NCBI RefSeq assembly: GCF_002954545.1
Contig: NZ_MSCH01000003.1
Span: 2,333,991 to 2,397,990, forward strand
Origin: Psychrosphaera saromensis
GTDB lineage: Bacteria > Pseudomonadota > Gammaproteobacteria > Enterobacterales > Alteromonadaceae
Length of the DNA stretch: 64,000 nucleotides
Direction: 5' to 3'
The notes beneath the pieces are model-generated. The model had not been told where the DNA came from. It did no database searches and saw nothing but the letters and a program-made list of their open reading frames with translations. This document shows, piece after piece, positions 39,887-53,256 of this stretch. Every line of letters starts with the position of its first letter. Positions within the stretch are counted from its first letter, which is position 1. A program made the position numbers and the translations under genes.

Positions 39887-39912
39887 AAGGGAGCATTCGC
39901 TCCCTTTTTATT
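39887..39912 (+). terminator. M4 peptidase terminator
   Basis: AAGGGAGC-ATTC-GCTCCCTT is followed by a T-rich run, 19 nt after the stop. Confidence 0.8.
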
Positions 39913-39967
39913 TCCAATTTATTTACTTCAGTTTATAAAGTAAATTTCGATTTATAGGAATTATTTC

Positions 39968-41848
39968 ATGAAATACTCTTTATCAAATACCTGGATAGTT
40001 TTGTCTGTATTTATTACGAGTCATCCTTTGTTTGCGCAAGATTTATTACAGCAAGATGAAAATATTTGGATAACTATTGATCCGATTGCTGCAAAACATT
40101 ACACCAATAAAAATTCACTAATTAACCCGAACAATAACGTATTACAAGCTCAAAATACTCTATTGGACACTGTCAATGTAATGGAGGTAAACCAACAGGA
40201 TATAAACCAACTAAGTGAATTTATGCATGATAACTATCATCGATGTGGTGGATTTGTTGCGCACGATTCTTTGGCTGAAGCAAAGCTATATACACAACAA
40301 TTAGCTAATGTAGAAAACCAAACTATAAATACACTTGCTGTTAGTTACAGCATTAATAATGGTCAAACGGTACAGCAACTCATTAATAGTATTAATTCGA
40401 GTAATTTAACTAACACAGTTGATTCCATGAGTGCCTTCTATAACAGATATTACACACAACAAACTGGTGCGGATGCATCTCAGTGGTTAAAAGATTACTG
40501 GCAGCAACTCGCTAGTGCTAGAAGCGATATTAGTGTCGATTTTTTCAACCACAGTTGGGCTCAATCATCAGTGATTGTAACTATACCTGGTAGTGAAAAA
40601 GCCGATGAGATCGTCATAATTGGTGGTCACTTAGACTCAATAAATCAATCAAATGCAAGTGATGGTCGCGCTCCTGGTGCAGATGATAATGGATCTGGAA
40701 TCGCTGTATTATCAGAAGCGTTAAGAGCAATAGTTGATAACAATTATACCCCACAAAGAACGATTAAAATTATGGGCTTTGCTGCAGAAGAAGTAGGCTT
40801 AAGAGGCTCGAAAGCAATAGCCGAAGATTATAAAGCCCAAGGTAAGAATGTGGTTGGCATGGTGCAGTTTGATATGACAGGTAACTTTGGTAGTACAGAG
40901 GATATAGTCATGATGACAGATTATACGAATGCCGCTCAAAACCAGTTTTTGGGGCAATTAATCGATACCTATTTACCGACGCTGACTTATGGTTTTGACC
41001 AATGTGGTTATGGTTGCTCAGATCATGCGTCTTGGTATCAACAAGGTTTTGCAGCGTCCATTCCATTTGAATCTAGAATGGCTGATATTAATCCTCGAAT
41101 ACATACTGAAAATGATACTAGCTTTAACGCAGAACATGCCAGTAAGTTTGCAAAGCTGGCGGTAACTTATTTAGCCGAAATAGCTAAAAATAGTGGTGAC
41201 GAAACGCCTCCAGCTACCAATGTATTAGAAAATGGAGTTACGGTATCTGGTATTAATGGAATAGCTAAAGAGCAAATTTTCTTTACCTTACCAGTACCAA
41301 CTTCTAGTACTAATTTAAACTTTACTACATCAGGTGGCACAGGGGATGCTGACTTATACGTTAAGTTTGACCAACAACCTACATTACAAGACTTTGATTG
41401 CAAAAGTACGACAGCATCCAGTAATGAGAGTTGCGACATTAATAATGCGCAAGAGGGGACTTACCATGTAATGGTAGAAGCATGGGGTCAGATCTCTGGA
41501 GTGTCATTAACCGGTAGTTATAGTAATGGCTCTACAGGTGGAACAGATCCAATAAATCGCACTGAAAGTAATGTTAGTGTGGCAAGTGGCGTTTGGGCTC
41601 GTTACACACAAGAATTAGGAGTAGGTTATTCATCGCTTGAAGTGTCTATATCTGGTGGAAGTGGTGATGCTGACTTATACGTGAATTTTGGTTCAGCGTC
41701 TTCAACATCGTCATATGAGTGCCGTCCATATAAAAACGGTAACAGTGAAACGTGTACGATTGACAACCCTCAAGCTGGCATTTGGTATATCGATTTACGA
41801 GGTTATAGCTCAGCAAGTGGGCTTACACTAACAATCAATGCTCAGTAG
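39968..41848 (+). CDS. Secreted M28 aminopeptidase-like enzyme with two PPC domains
   Basis: A 626-residue secreted protein with a signal peptide (ends near LFAQ, residue 24) and an M28 di-zinc domain at about 140-400. Metal ligands are His221 and Asp223 in GGHLDS and Asp239/240 in GADDNGSG, with the catalytic Glu in FAAEEVGLRGS and later His in GCSDHASWYQ. Two PPC domains follow, at about 420-515 and 530-626. It belongs to the leucyl aminopeptidase group of Vibrio and Aeromonas. It probably trims peptides released by the neighbouring M4 enzyme. The PPC part aligns colinearly at DNA level with that of the M4 gene, at a constant 1,980-bp offset. Confidence 0.94.
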   Translation: MKYSLSNTWIVLSVFITSHPLFAQDLLQQDENIWITIDPIAAKHYTNKNSLINPNNNVLQAQNTLLDTVNVMEVNQQDINQLSEFMHDNYHRCGGFVAHDSLAEAKLYTQQLANVENQTINTLAVSYSINNGQTVQQLINSINSSNLTNTVDSMSAFYNRYYTQQTGADASQWLKDYWQQLASARSDISVDFFNHSWAQSSVIVTIPGSEKADEIVIIGGHLDSINQSNASDGRAPGADDNGSGIAVLSEALRAIVDNNYTPQRTIKIMGFAAEEVGLRGSKAIAEDYKAQGKNVVGMVQFDMTGNFGSTEDIVMMTDYTNAAQNQFLGQLIDTYLPTLTYGFDQCGYGCSDHASWYQQGFAASIPFESRMADINPRIHTENDTSFNAEHASKFAKLAVTYLAEIAKNSGDETPPATNVLENGVTVSGINGIAKEQIFFTLPVPTSSTNLNFTTSGGTGDADLYVKFDQQPTLQDFDCKSTTASSNESCDINNAQEGTYHVMVEAWGQISGVSLTGSYSNGSTGGTDPINRTESNVSVASGVWARYTQELGVGYSSLEVSISGGSGDADLYVNFGSASSTSSYECRPYKNGNSETCTIDNPQAGIWYIDLRGYSSASGLTLTINAQ

Positions 41849-41873
41849 GGAACCCCCAATCTCTATAAACTAA

Positions 41874-41907
41874 AAAACCAAGTATTACTTAAGTAATACT
41901 TGGTTTT
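41874..41907. terminator. Bidirectional terminator, 34-bp perfect palindrome
   Basis: AAAACCAAGTATTACTT meets its exact complement head to head (41874-41890 / 41891-41907). It lies between the convergent M28 and leucine dehydrogenase genes. Confidence 0.8.
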
Positions 41908-41946
41908 AATTTTTATAATATAAAACGAATAATTCGTATTATATTA

Positions 41947-43002
41947 TTACTTACCGCCTTTGGCGATGATCTCTTTAGCCATAATATCAGCTACTTGATA
42001 AGTAGGCATGTTATCGGCTTTTGCACGCTCAAAAATTTCAGTTAATGTATCGTATATTTCACCCACTTTTGCCGTTGCTCTATCGGCTTTGTAGCCATCT
42101 TCATCTTGTTCAAAGAAGATGTTAATAATACCGCCAGCATTTATTACATAGTCAGGTGCGTATAATATGCCTAACTCGGTTAACTTATCGCCATGGCGAG
42201 GCTCTTTAAGTTGATTGTTGGCACAACCCGCAACAATTTTTGCTTTTAGTTGAGCAATAGTATCATCGTTAATCGTTGCACCTAATGCGCATGGCACATA
42301 AATATCAACATCTAACGCGTATATTTCATCTAAACCAACCGCAGTTGCAGCGTATTGATTAACCGCTTTATCAATAGAGTCTTGGTTGATATCAGTAACA
42401 AATAACTTAGCGCCATCATTGTGTAAACGTTCACAAAGGTACATGCCAACTGAGCCTAAACCTTGAATTGATAGCTTAATACCCGTTAAGTCATCGCTAC
42501 CAAATTTATGTTTGGCTGCTGCTTTTATACCTAAATAAGTACCTAAAGCAGTGAAAGGTGCAGGGTTACCGCTTTTACCTTCTAAACCAACAACAAAATC
42601 AGTTACTTTATTCGCGATCATAATATCACCAGTGGTGATATTTACGTCTTCAGCAGAATAATAAGCGCCATTTAGTTTATTTAATGCATGACCAAATGCG
42701 GTGAAAAGGGCATCGGATTTTAGCTTTTTAGGATCGCCAATAATAACCGCTTTACCGCCACCAAAGTTTAGTCCAGCCATGGCATTTTTATATGTCATAC
42801 CTTTAGATAAACGTAAAACATCAACAAGAGCTTCTTCGTCAGATGCATAATTCCAAAAGCGACAACCACCAACACCAGGGCCGCAGTTAGTATTATGAAC
42901 AGCAATGATAGCTTTTAAGCCAGAGGCTTTATCTGAGCAGAATACAACTTGCTCATGATCATCAAAATCAGGTAGAGAAAATACTGACAAAATAGACTCC
43001 AA
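41947..43002 (-). CDS. ldh: Leucine dehydrogenase-type amino acid dehydrogenase
   Basis: A 351-residue NAD-dependent dehydrogenase of the Glu/Leu/Phe/Val family. The catalytic Lys is in MAGLNFGGGKAVI with the upstream GMTYKNAMAG. Hydrophobic-substrate members show the GPGVGGCRFW motif seen here. The Rossmann domain shows IQGLGSVGMYLCERL. Length fits leucine/valine dehydrogenase rather than glutamate dehydrogenase. It deaminates branched-chain amino acids to 2-oxo acids, which fits its place beside two secreted peptidases. It is a single-gene unit. Confidence 0.9.
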   Translation of the reverse strand: MESILSVFSLPDFDDHEQVVFCSDKASGLKAIIAVHNTNCGPGVGGCRFWNYASDEEALVDVLRLSKGMTYKNAMAGLNFGGGKAVIIGDPKKLKSDALFTAFGHALNKLNGAYYSAEDVNITTGDIMIANKVTDFVVGLEGKSGNPAPFTALGTYLGIKAAAKHKFGSDDLTGIKLSIQGLGSVGMYLCERLHNDGAKLFVTDINQDSIDKAVNQYAATAVGLDEIYALDVDIYVPCALGATINDDTIAQLKAKIVAGCANNQLKEPRHGDKLTELGILYAPDYVINAGGIINIFFEQDEDGYKADRATAKVGEIYDTLTEIFERAKADNMPTYQVADIMAKEIIAKGGK

Positions 43003-43172
43003 ATAGCATTATTTTAAAAAGCGCGACTTTACCAGAGCTATGCTGACAAAGCTACTTTGATTATGGATTGAAAATAGAGCTAACCTGATGAAACTGTAAA
43101 GATTTCGCTCTAATTTATAAATAATAAAACTCGATTTTAGCTAAGTATTCTGTCGAATACTGTGACTTATAT

Positions 43173-44324
43173 TTACCCTTCTATATACCAATAGCCTTGA
43201 TTGACTAAAGTGGTAATAAGTTGAATATTTTCTAACAGTTTTAATTCAGTTTTTAACTGTTCATTAGTAATCGTTTTTTGTTGATGTAATAACCTAATAA
43301 AGTCTATTTGATGTGACTCACAGATAAACTCCTCAGCACAACAGAAGAAGCTAGTTGTATTGTCACCACGGTAAATAGATGTTTCTACACCATTCACTTT
43401 ATTGATATTAAGATTCGAATTAAAAAACAAATTAACTAAATAGTCCGATGTATGCTGTTCAACTTCCTCTGGTATATCAAGTTCTCTGCTAGGGGCGGTT
43501 AAACCTTGATTAAGGAATTTTTCAAAATGACCGTCGTTATTAATTAAATCGGTTAACAACAACTGCATTTGTTTCAGTTGAGTTTTATTAATTAGGCTAT
43601 CAGCATTTTTATCGATAGATAAGTCGGTATCTTTAAATCGAGTTAAGCCAATTTCAGAGTCGATAACAAAGTCGGCAAAACCACTAATAAGCTCTTGTTG
43701 GCTCGGTGCTCTAAAACCAATGGAGTAATTAATAGCTGTCTCAATTGTCTCACCATTATGTGGGCTAAAAGGTGGGATATAAATAATATCGCCAGCTTCC
43801 AATACTTGATCAACAATGGGATCAAATTCATCAACTTGTAATAAGTCTTTAGTTTTTTCAGTTTGTTGTAATTGAGTGTTAACCGCACCCGCTCTCCAAC
43901 GTCGTTTTCCTTGGCCTTGTACTATAAACACATCGTATTGATCTAAGTGGCTACCAACCCCAGCATTAGGCGTTGAATAAGACACCATCACATCATCAAT
44001 CCGCCACTTAGGAATGAAATTAACCGCTTCCCTTAAGTCGAATACAGACTCAAACCAGCGGTCAACACCTTGCACTAATAAACTCCAATTGCTTTCACCA
44101 AGTTGATCAAAACTTTCAATTGGACCATGAGTCACTTTCCAATCATCGTTTTTATTGGTGACTAAACGCGAGTCGATAAAAGACTCCATTGCCAAACCTG
44201 CAACTTCGTCAGGGGCAATTGGATCCTGAAAGTTGACTAGCGCATTTTTTAATACGATTGGCTTTTTTTGCCAATATTCAGTGATGAACTCTTGCTTAGA
44301 GATGGTTTGCCAATTTATGTTCAT
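43173..44324 (-). CDS. roxA: Ribosomal protein L16 arginine hydroxylase RoxA (YcfD)
   Basis: A 383-residue JmjC-type 2-oxoglutarate/Fe(II) oxygenase that hydroxylates an arginine of ribosomal protein L16. The iron triad is His126 and Asp128 (GVGSHLDQYDVF) plus His189 (IPPFSPHNGET). The C-terminal winged-helix part follows after about 260. The ATG at 44324 is chosen because homology begins at MNINWQ; the frame runs open 40 codons further without family similarity. It lies just downstream of purB on the same strand, separated by the purB terminator. Confidence 0.92.
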   Translation of the reverse strand: MNINWQTISKQEFITEYWQKKPIVLKNALVNFQDPIAPDEVAGLAMESFIDSRLVTNKNDDWKVTHGPIESFDQLGESNWSLLVQGVDRWFESVFDLREAVNFIPKWRIDDVMVSYSTPNAGVGSHLDQYDVFIVQGQGKRRWRAGAVNTQLQQTEKTKDLLQVDEFDPIVDQVLEAGDIIYIPPFSPHNGETIETAINYSIGFRAPSQQELISGFADFVIDSEIGLTRFKDTDLSIDKNADSLINKTQLKQMQLLLTDLINNDGHFEKFLNQGLTAPSRELDIPEEVEQHTSDYLVNLFFNSNLNINKVNGVETSIYRGDNTTSFFCCAEEFICESHQIDFIRLLHQQKTITNEQLKTELKLLENIQLITTLVNQGYWYIEG

Positions 44325-44426
44325 AAGTGCTCTATGTGTGATTTTTTTAATCCAAACCAACATGTTGAATTGGATTAGATTTAAATATTGAGTAAGGCTA
44401 ATTACAAGGTCATTAAAACGTATGTC

Positions 44427-44455
44427 ATAAAAAATGCCAGTCAACGACTGGCATT
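44427..44455 (-). terminator. purB terminator
   Basis: AATGCCAGTC-AAC-GACTGGCATT is followed on the minus strand by a T-tract, about 28 nt after the purB stop. Confidence 0.85.
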
Positions 44456-44482
44456 CTTAATCTGACAAGTGACGTTTAGTGG

Positions 44483-45865
<1,383 letters not shown>

Positions 45866-45881
45866 CTATACGTGTTTAAAG

Positions 45882-46532
45882 TTAATGAATAGATGTTAAT
45901 TCTTGATTAAACGATATGACATCTTGTAATACCGTTTTACGATTAAATATAAAGTCGCGTCGTTTCCCACCCATTTGACGCCATAATACCGCAGCTCTTA
46001 CGCCAGATAATAATAAAGCTCGTACTTTATGTTGGACGCTCTTTTGCTGTAATAGGGCTGGGTTACCAATAACCTGGATTTTTTGACTTAGTGGACTTAA
46101 TACTTCGCTATAACACTCAGCAAAGTTTTGAATAATACTTGGATCATCAATTTCAAAATGACCTAGGCGACGTTGCACATCTGTTAGCTTATCGGTTAAT
46201 GCCGACAAGGCTGAACCGTTTTTTAGCAACTTTTTAGAAATAGACATAATACCGGCTAAATAACGAGTAACTTCGACGTCTTTCTTAGTCGCGTTGCCAG
46301 ATAGTTGCAGTTGCACTAATTTTGCGCCATCAGCTAACACCTCAACTGAGCCGTAGACATCCAACACTGATTTAGGATCTGTGGTTGTAATGCCATTAAA
46401 TAAACAGAGTAAACTGTCTTTATTTAAGATAACGCCTTTAGATACTTGTTGTATCATCAGAGCAGACTGGCACATGGCCGCTAATGCTATTGTTTGTGAA
46501 CGTCGTGAAGTCATCGAATTATTAATATCCAT
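45882..46532 (-). CDS. hflD: HflD homologue
   Basis: A 216-residue helical, peripheral membrane protein of the HflD family, known from phage lambda lysogenisation control through CII binding. Its native role is unclear. Typical features are QTIALAAMCQSALMIQQVSKG and ALLLSGVRAAVLWRQMGGKRRDFIFNRK. The start used gives MDINNSM; the internal Met seven codons on is possible. It begins one base after the mnmA stop. Confidence 0.92.
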   Translation of the reverse strand: MDINNSMTSRRSQTIALAAMCQSALMIQQVSKGVILNKDSLLCLFNGITTTDPKSVLDVYGSVEVLADGAKLVQLQLSGNATKKDVEVTRYLAGIMSISKKLLKNGSALSALTDKLTDVQRRLGHFEIDDPSIIQNFAECYSEVLSPLSQKIQVIGNPALLQQKSVQHKVRALLLSGVRAAVLWRQMGGKRRDFIFNRKTVLQDVISFNQELTSIH

Positions 46533-46533
46533 A

Positions 46534-47643
46534 TTATCGAATGTACTGCTCTATGATCCCGCCACCTAAACAAATTTCACCGTCATAAAATACAGCGGAT
46601 TGGCCTGGTGTAACGGCACGTTGTGGTGTATCAAAAATAACTTTTATATTGCCTTCATCATCAGGGAACACTTCACAAGCTACATCTTCTTGACGATATC
46701 TTGTTTTAACTGTGTATCTGCCTTGTGACGGACCTTTATGATCTACCCAATTTAACTGATTAGCAATCAAACCATTTGAAAAAAGAAGAGGGTGGTTTTT
46801 ACCTTGACCAACAATTAACACATTACGTGCTACGTCTTTATCTACCACAAACCAAGGCTGGTCTTTATATTCTTTTAAGCCACCAATCAATAACCCCTTA
46901 CGCTGGCCTAAGGTGTGATACATCAAACCTTCATGCTCACCAATCACTTCACCTTCAGGTGTTTCGATTTTGCCTGGTTGAGCCGGTAAATATTTTTGTA
47001 AGAAGTCTTTAAATTTACGCTCACCAATAAAACAAATACCAGTAGAGTCTTTTTTATCTGCGGTGATTAAACCTTGTTGCTCAGCAATTTTACGCACTTC
47101 TGGTTTTTCTAATTCGCCAACAGGGAACAAGGTTTGTCCTACTTGTTCTTGACCAACCGCATAAAGGAAATAACTTTGGTCTTTATTTTGGTCTAAACCA
47201 CGTAACATTTTGGTGTTATTGTCATCTCCAGTTCTACGCACATAATGACCGGTAGCAATATAATCAGCGCCAAGAATTTCAGCAGAGAATTGCAAAAACG
47301 CTTTAAACTTAATTTCTTTGTTACACATGATGTCTGGATTTGGCGTACGGCCAGCTTTGTACTCTTCTAAAAAGTGTTCAAAGACATTATCCCAATATTC
47401 CGATGCAAAGTTGACTGTGTGTAATTCAATGCCAAGCTTTTCGCACACAGATTCTGCATCTTTTAAGTCTTCAGCCGCCGAACAATATTCGTCGTTATCG
47501 TCTTCTTCCCAGTTTTTCATAAACAGGCCTTCGACCTGATAGCCTTGCTGTAGTAACAAGTAAGCCGAAACTGAAGAATCTACGCCGCCTGACATACCAA
47601 CAACGACTTTTTTATTTGCATTAACTGAATTTGAATCTGACAT
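46534..47643 (-). CDS. mnmA: tRNA 2-thiouridylase MnmA
   Basis: A 369-residue enzyme that thiolates U34 of tRNA-Lys, -Glu and -Gln. The PP-loop [15 protein letters not shown] binds ATP. The catalytic cysteines are Cys107 in [12 protein letters not shown] and Cys204 in [12 protein letters not shown]. The length equals that of E. coli MnmA. It is the first gene of mnmA-hflD-purB. Sulfur would arrive through the Tus relay from a cysteine desulfurase. Confidence 0.97.
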   Translation of the reverse strand: MSDSNSVNANKKVVVGMSGGVDSSVSAYLLLQQGYQVEGLFMKNWEEDDNDEYCSAAEDLKDAESVCEKLGIELHTVNFASEYWDNVFEHFLEEYKAGRTPNPDIMCNKEIKFKAFLQFSAEILGADYIATGHYVRRTGDDNNTKMLRGLDQNKDQSYFLYAVGQEQVGQTLFPVGELEKPEVRKIAEQQGLITADKKDSTGICFIGERKFKDFLQKYLPAQPGKIETPEGEVIGEHEGLMYHTLGQRKGLLIGGLKEYKDQPWFVVDKDVARNVLIVGQGKNHPLLFSNGLIANQLNWVDHKGPSQGRYTVKTRYRQEDVACEVFPDDEGNIKVIFDTPQRAVTPGQSAVFYDGEICLGGGIIEQYIR

Positions 47644-47783
47644 AAAAACTTAAAAATTAAACCGTATAAAATTGGCGCGCATTCTATCATATAAGTCGGA
47701 TGAAAAGTATTGGAATTGGTCGGTAAATATAAGTTTTTTAATAGTCAGTAAAACACAAGGGAGGAGAGGAACTGGATAAAGTT

Positions 47784-47824
47784 AAGACACTAAAAATAAA
47801 TGATTAAATTACTTTTAGTGTCTT
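47784..47824 (-). terminator. Stem-loop downstream of the thioesterase gene
   Basis: AAGACACTAAAA / TTTTAGTGTCTT form a perfect 12-bp stem with a 17-nt loop, between the thioesterase stop and mnmA. A T-tract is weak, so it could be a terminator or an mRNA-stabilising structure. Confidence 0.5.
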
Positions 47825-47897
47825 GTAATACGCAATAACGAGTGAAAGCATATTGGTAGGTAAATTAGTGAACAGATGAAACGATTGGTGAGTTAGG

Positions 47898-48374
47898 TTA
47901 CTCGACAAATATTTCCATTTCTTCGCCTATTTTTTTACGTATTTCCATTAACTTTTTAGCAGTAGCATGTTGTTTTATATCGGCTTCTGTTTTCGGTATC
48001 CACTCTGGGATTTTTTCAGGCTGACCATTTTGATCAACGGCCACCATGATCACAATACAATGTGTGGTAAGGCGACGATTTAATGATTTAGGATCACAAG
48101 CGTTAACTTCTAATGCAATGTGCATTGATGAATTTCCTGTGTAAATCACTTTAGCTTCTACTTCCACTAAGCTGCCTACATGAATTGGAGCAATAAAACG
48201 TATTCCGCCAGCGTAAGCGGTAACACAATAGCGTCCACTCCAGCCAGCAGCACATGCATAAGCTGCTAAATCTATCCATTTCATTACAGCTCCACCATGA
48301 ACTTTACCGCCAAAATTAACGTCTTGTGGTTCGGCAAGAAAACGTAGGGTGATATCACGTTGCGGTTGGCTCAT
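47898..48374 (-). CDS. Acyl-CoA thioesterase, hotdog fold (YciA/BFIT type)
   Basis: A 158-residue hotdog-fold protein. The motif VNFGGKVHGGAVMKWIDLAAYACA carries the conserved catalytic-helix Asp, followed by IRFIAPIHVGSLVEVEAKV. Such enzymes hydrolyse acyl-CoA esters of varied chain length. In E. coli the position between mnmA and rluE is held by nudJ, which is absent here. Specificity is unknown. Confidence 0.88.
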   Translation of the reverse strand: MSQPQRDITLRFLAEPQDVNFGGKVHGGAVMKWIDLAAYACAAGWSGRYCVTAYAGGIRFIAPIHVGSLVEVEAKVIYTGNSSMHIALEVNACDPKSLNRRLTTHCIVIMVAVDQNGQPEKIPEWIPKTEADIKQHATAKKLMEIRKKIGEEMEIFVE

Positions 48375-48503
48375 ATAAGTTATGCTCTGTTAGATTTAAA
48401 TATAGGATTTATATTTGATATTAAATTACTTTCAATTAAATACCAAATTTTAACTTTTGTACTGGTATCGTTATTTAATAAGCGACACATAAGTTTTTAT
48501 TTA

Positions 48504-49199
48504 TTACAGGGTTAACACCTTGTATTGGCCATTAACAATATCGTCAATTGTCCATTCACCAACGCGATAACGAATTAATCTGAGAGTAGGGTGACCAATA
48601 TGTGCGGTCATTCTACGAACTTGACGGTTGCGCCCCTCAGAAATAACAATCTCCAACCAACAATCTGGAATGTTTTTACGTTGACGAATTGGCGGCTCTC
48701 TGTCCCAAACAAGTTTAGGTTGCTCAATAATCTTAACCTGTGCGGGTTTAGTCATGCCATCATTGAGTTCAACGCCATCACGTAATTGTTGTAATTTTTC
48801 ATCATTTGGTATGTTTTCAACTTGAACCCAATAACACTTAGTTGTTTTGTGTTGAGGGCTAGCTATTTTATTTTGTAATTGCCCATTATTCGTCAACACT
48901 AACAAGCCTTCACTGTCTCTGTCTAAACGGCCTGCCGGGTAAACACCAGAGATTGGAATATAATCTTTCAATGTTTTTCTGCCGTCAGCATCGGTAAACT
49001 GAGTAAGAACTTGAAATGGTTTATTGAACAATACCACTTGAGTTTGTTCAGGCGCTTTTTTGGGTTGGTAATTGCCTGAGTTAAATTTACTCTTCGGGTT
49101 ACCTGATGTGCGGCCTAATTTATTAGTGCTTTTAGTCTGTTTACGAGGCATAGATTTGTTTTTATTACTTTTAAGGTTAGTCTTATTTGAAAAATTCAT
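48504..49199 (-). CDS. rluE: 23S rRNA pseudouridine(2457) synthase RluE
   Basis: A 231-residue RsuA-family pseudouridine synthase. The catalytic Asp is in [18 protein letters not shown], and [25 protein letters not shown] is the family C-terminal block. About 50 basic, low-complexity residues precede the domain, with no S4 domain, as in RluE. It lies divergent from icd, as in E. coli and Vibrio, which supports the assignment over RsuA or RluF. Confidence 0.92.
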   Translation of the reverse strand: MNFSNKTNLKSNKNKSMPRKQTKSTNKLGRTSGNPKSKFNSGNYQPKKAPEQTQVVLFNKPFQVLTQFTDADGRKTLKDYIPISGVYPAGRLDRDSEGLLVLTNNGQLQNKIASPQHKTTKCYWVQVENIPNDEKLQQLRDGVELNDGMTKPAQVKIIEQPKLVWDREPPIRQRKNIPDCWLEIVISEGRNRQVRRMTAHIGHPTLRLIRYRVGEWTIDDIVNGQYKVLTL

Positions 49200-49419
49200 A
49201 TCGGCTAATTGGATAAAATGCTTTCATTAATGCCCCGTATTTTATAGTATTCATACCCAAAATTCAGACTTTATTATAGTTTGTTTGGTATTGTTTAAAT
49301 TTCGAACAATTATATGGGGTTTAACTGATTAAATTGGCTAAATGTTGTAATTAGACAACAAGTGTTGTTTTTTTATCCATTAAAACTAGTTGGTCAGACA
49401 TTCACACTGCACAATGTAG

Positions 49420-51651
<2,232 letters not shown>

Positions 51652-51671
51652 CCACTTAGTATTTGTAGCAT

Positions 51672-51704
51672 AAAAAAAGCCAGAGGAATTCCTCTGGCTT
51701 TTTT
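51672..51704 (+). terminator. icd terminator
   Basis: AAAAGCCAGAGGAA meets its complement TTCCTCTGGCTTTT, followed by T-rich DNA, 20 nt after the stop. Confidence 0.85.
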
Positions 51705-51820
51705 GTTTGTTTGTTCGTGTGTTCTGACCCGTCCTGAAATGTGTTTTTAACTTTAGTGCATCTCTGAACGTTTCGGGTTTGTTAACTTAGACTCAACCCT
51801 GTCAATTTAACTGAAATCAA

Positions 51821-52300
51821 TTAAACGTCGGTATCATTTAAACGTTTTTCAAAAAAAGCTTTTTCTTGCTCTTTAATTTCTTTTATTTTTGGTAAAGCAA
51901 GACCAAGTTCTCTGCCTCTGAATCTAGCAAAATAAGTATTACCAATAAATGCGCCCGTGAGTAATACAACTTCAATAATGATGAATCCAATGTTACCTGT
52001 GTAAGTCCATAACGATGTTAAACCATGGATATAACACCACATCAAAACAAAGTTGCTCCAGGCATAGGTATAAGGATTACCTTGAATTAGGCCTCTTACT
52101 GCGAACAACATAGGTACCCAAAACAAGGTCATTGGTATATATGGTGCAGCATCTGGATTTGGCTCTAAAATTACAAACAGTATTGGGTAATAAGCAACTA
52201 ATAATAAGTAACTAGTTAAACCTAATAGTTTGAGCTTTTTTACAAATTGAGCCATAGGTGCATTTTTAAAAGCATCTTGTACATTTTCAAATTTTTGCAT
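51821..52300 (-). CDS. DUF2069 family membrane protein
   Basis: A 159-residue inner-membrane protein with four likely helices, at about residues 26-46, 55-72, 80-98 and 105-127, and a charged tail (KIKEIKEQEKAFFEKRL). The pattern YTYAWSNFVLMWCYIHGLTSLWT fits the DUF2069 family, which often follows wrbA. Function unknown. It is the last gene of bepA-arsC-wrbA-DUF2069. Confidence 0.75.
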   Translation of the reverse strand: MQKFENVQDAFKNAPMAQFVKKLKLLGLTSYLLLVAYYPILFVILEPNPDAAPYIPMTLFWVPMLFAVRGLIQGNPYTYAWSNFVLMWCYIHGLTSLWTYTGNIGFIIIEVVLLTGAFIGNTYFARFRGRELGLALPKIKEIKEQEKAFFEKRLNDTDV

Positions 52301-52322
52301 GTTTATTCTTTAAAGAGTTAAA

Positions 52323-52904
52323 TTACTGAGAAAGTTTTTTAGCGGTTATCGCTAAGCGTTGACCAAGAGTTTTACAGATAGTAATTTCACTTTTGGTTAA
52401 TTCATTGTTCGAGTTTAAACCCGACACGTGACTTGCGCCGTAAGGCGTTCCACCACTTGTTGTATTATGTAATTCTGGTTCAGAGTATGGCACACCCATT
52501 AATAACATACCGTGGTGTAACAGAGGTAACGACATAGAGAGTAGGGTTGCTTCGTTGCCACCATGCAAGCTTGAACTAGAGGTGAATACGCACGCAGGCT
52601 TGTCAATTAAATCACCGTTTAGCCAGTTAATTGAAGTGCTTTCCCAAAAGGCTTTTAATGGCGCGGCCATAGTGCCAAATCGACAAGGACTGCCCAGAGC
52701 AATTGCAGAACAAGATACTAATTCTTGCTCAGTGACATAAGGGTAGTCAGCATCTTCATTGTGATCATCACTCACGGTTCTGATCTTGGCTTCTACACCC
52801 TGTGACTCAATACCTTTAGCAATTTGCTTTGCTAAGTTCAGCACAGAGCCATGACGTGAATAATATAGGACTAAAACAAAAGGGGATGAGTTTGTCATAT
52901 TCAA
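52323..52904 (-). CDS. wrbA: NAD(P)H:quinone oxidoreductase WrbA
   Basis: A 193-residue flavodoxin-like protein of the WrbA family, which reduces quinones by two electrons and protects against redox stress. The FMN loop is LYYSRHGSVLNLAKQI. GSPCRFGTMAAPLKAFWE and PACVFTSSSSLHGGNEATLLSM match the family, as does GTPYGASHVSG. It starts one base beyond the arsC stop, so the two are co-transcribed. Confidence 0.93.
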   Translation of the reverse strand: MNMTNSSPFVLVLYYSRHGSVLNLAKQIAKGIESQGVEAKIRTVSDDHNEDADYPYVTEQELVSCSAIALGSPCRFGTMAAPLKAFWESTSINWLNGDLIDKPACVFTSSSSLHGGNEATLLSMSLPLLHHGMLLMGVPYSEPELHNTTSGGTPYGASHVSGLNSNNELTKSEITICKTLGQRLAITAKKLSQ

Positions 52905-52905
52905 T

Positions 52906-53253
52906 TTATAATATAGCTAGTACGTTTTCTGGAGGTCGGCCAATAGCCGCTTTGTCACCATTGATCACAATAGGGCGTTCTATCAATTTAGGTGTGTTGA
53001 CTAAAATAGTGTAAATCTCAGCATCGGTTAACGATTGGTTATCCAATCCTGTCTCTTTAAATTCAGCTTCTTTTTTACGTATGATATCCCGAACGTTAAC
53101 ACCTAACTTTGTCACTATAGACGTTAATAGCTCGACAGTTACAGGTGATTTTAAATACTCAAAAACGTCAGGCGTAACGCCATTTTCTTCTAACAAAGCC
53201 AGGGTTTGTCGGCTTTTAGAACATCTAGGGTTATGGAAAATAGTGATACTCAT
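52906..53253 (-). CDS. arsC: ArsC/YfgD-type arsenate reductase-like protein
   Basis: A 115-residue thioredoxin-fold protein of the glutaredoxin-dependent ArsC family, with the catalytic Cys11 in FHNPRCSKSRQTL and the family end RPIVINGDKAAIGRPPENV. No other ars gene is nearby. The location between bepA and wrbA matches E. coli yfgD, whose arsenate role is uncertain. Confidence 0.9.
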   Translation of the reverse strand: MSITIFHNPRCSKSRQTLALLEENGVTPDVFEYLKSPVTVELLTSIVTKLGVNVRDIIRKKEAEFKETGLDNQSLTDAEIYTILVNTPKLIERPIVINGDKAAIGRPPENVLAIL

Positions 53254-53256
53254 AGA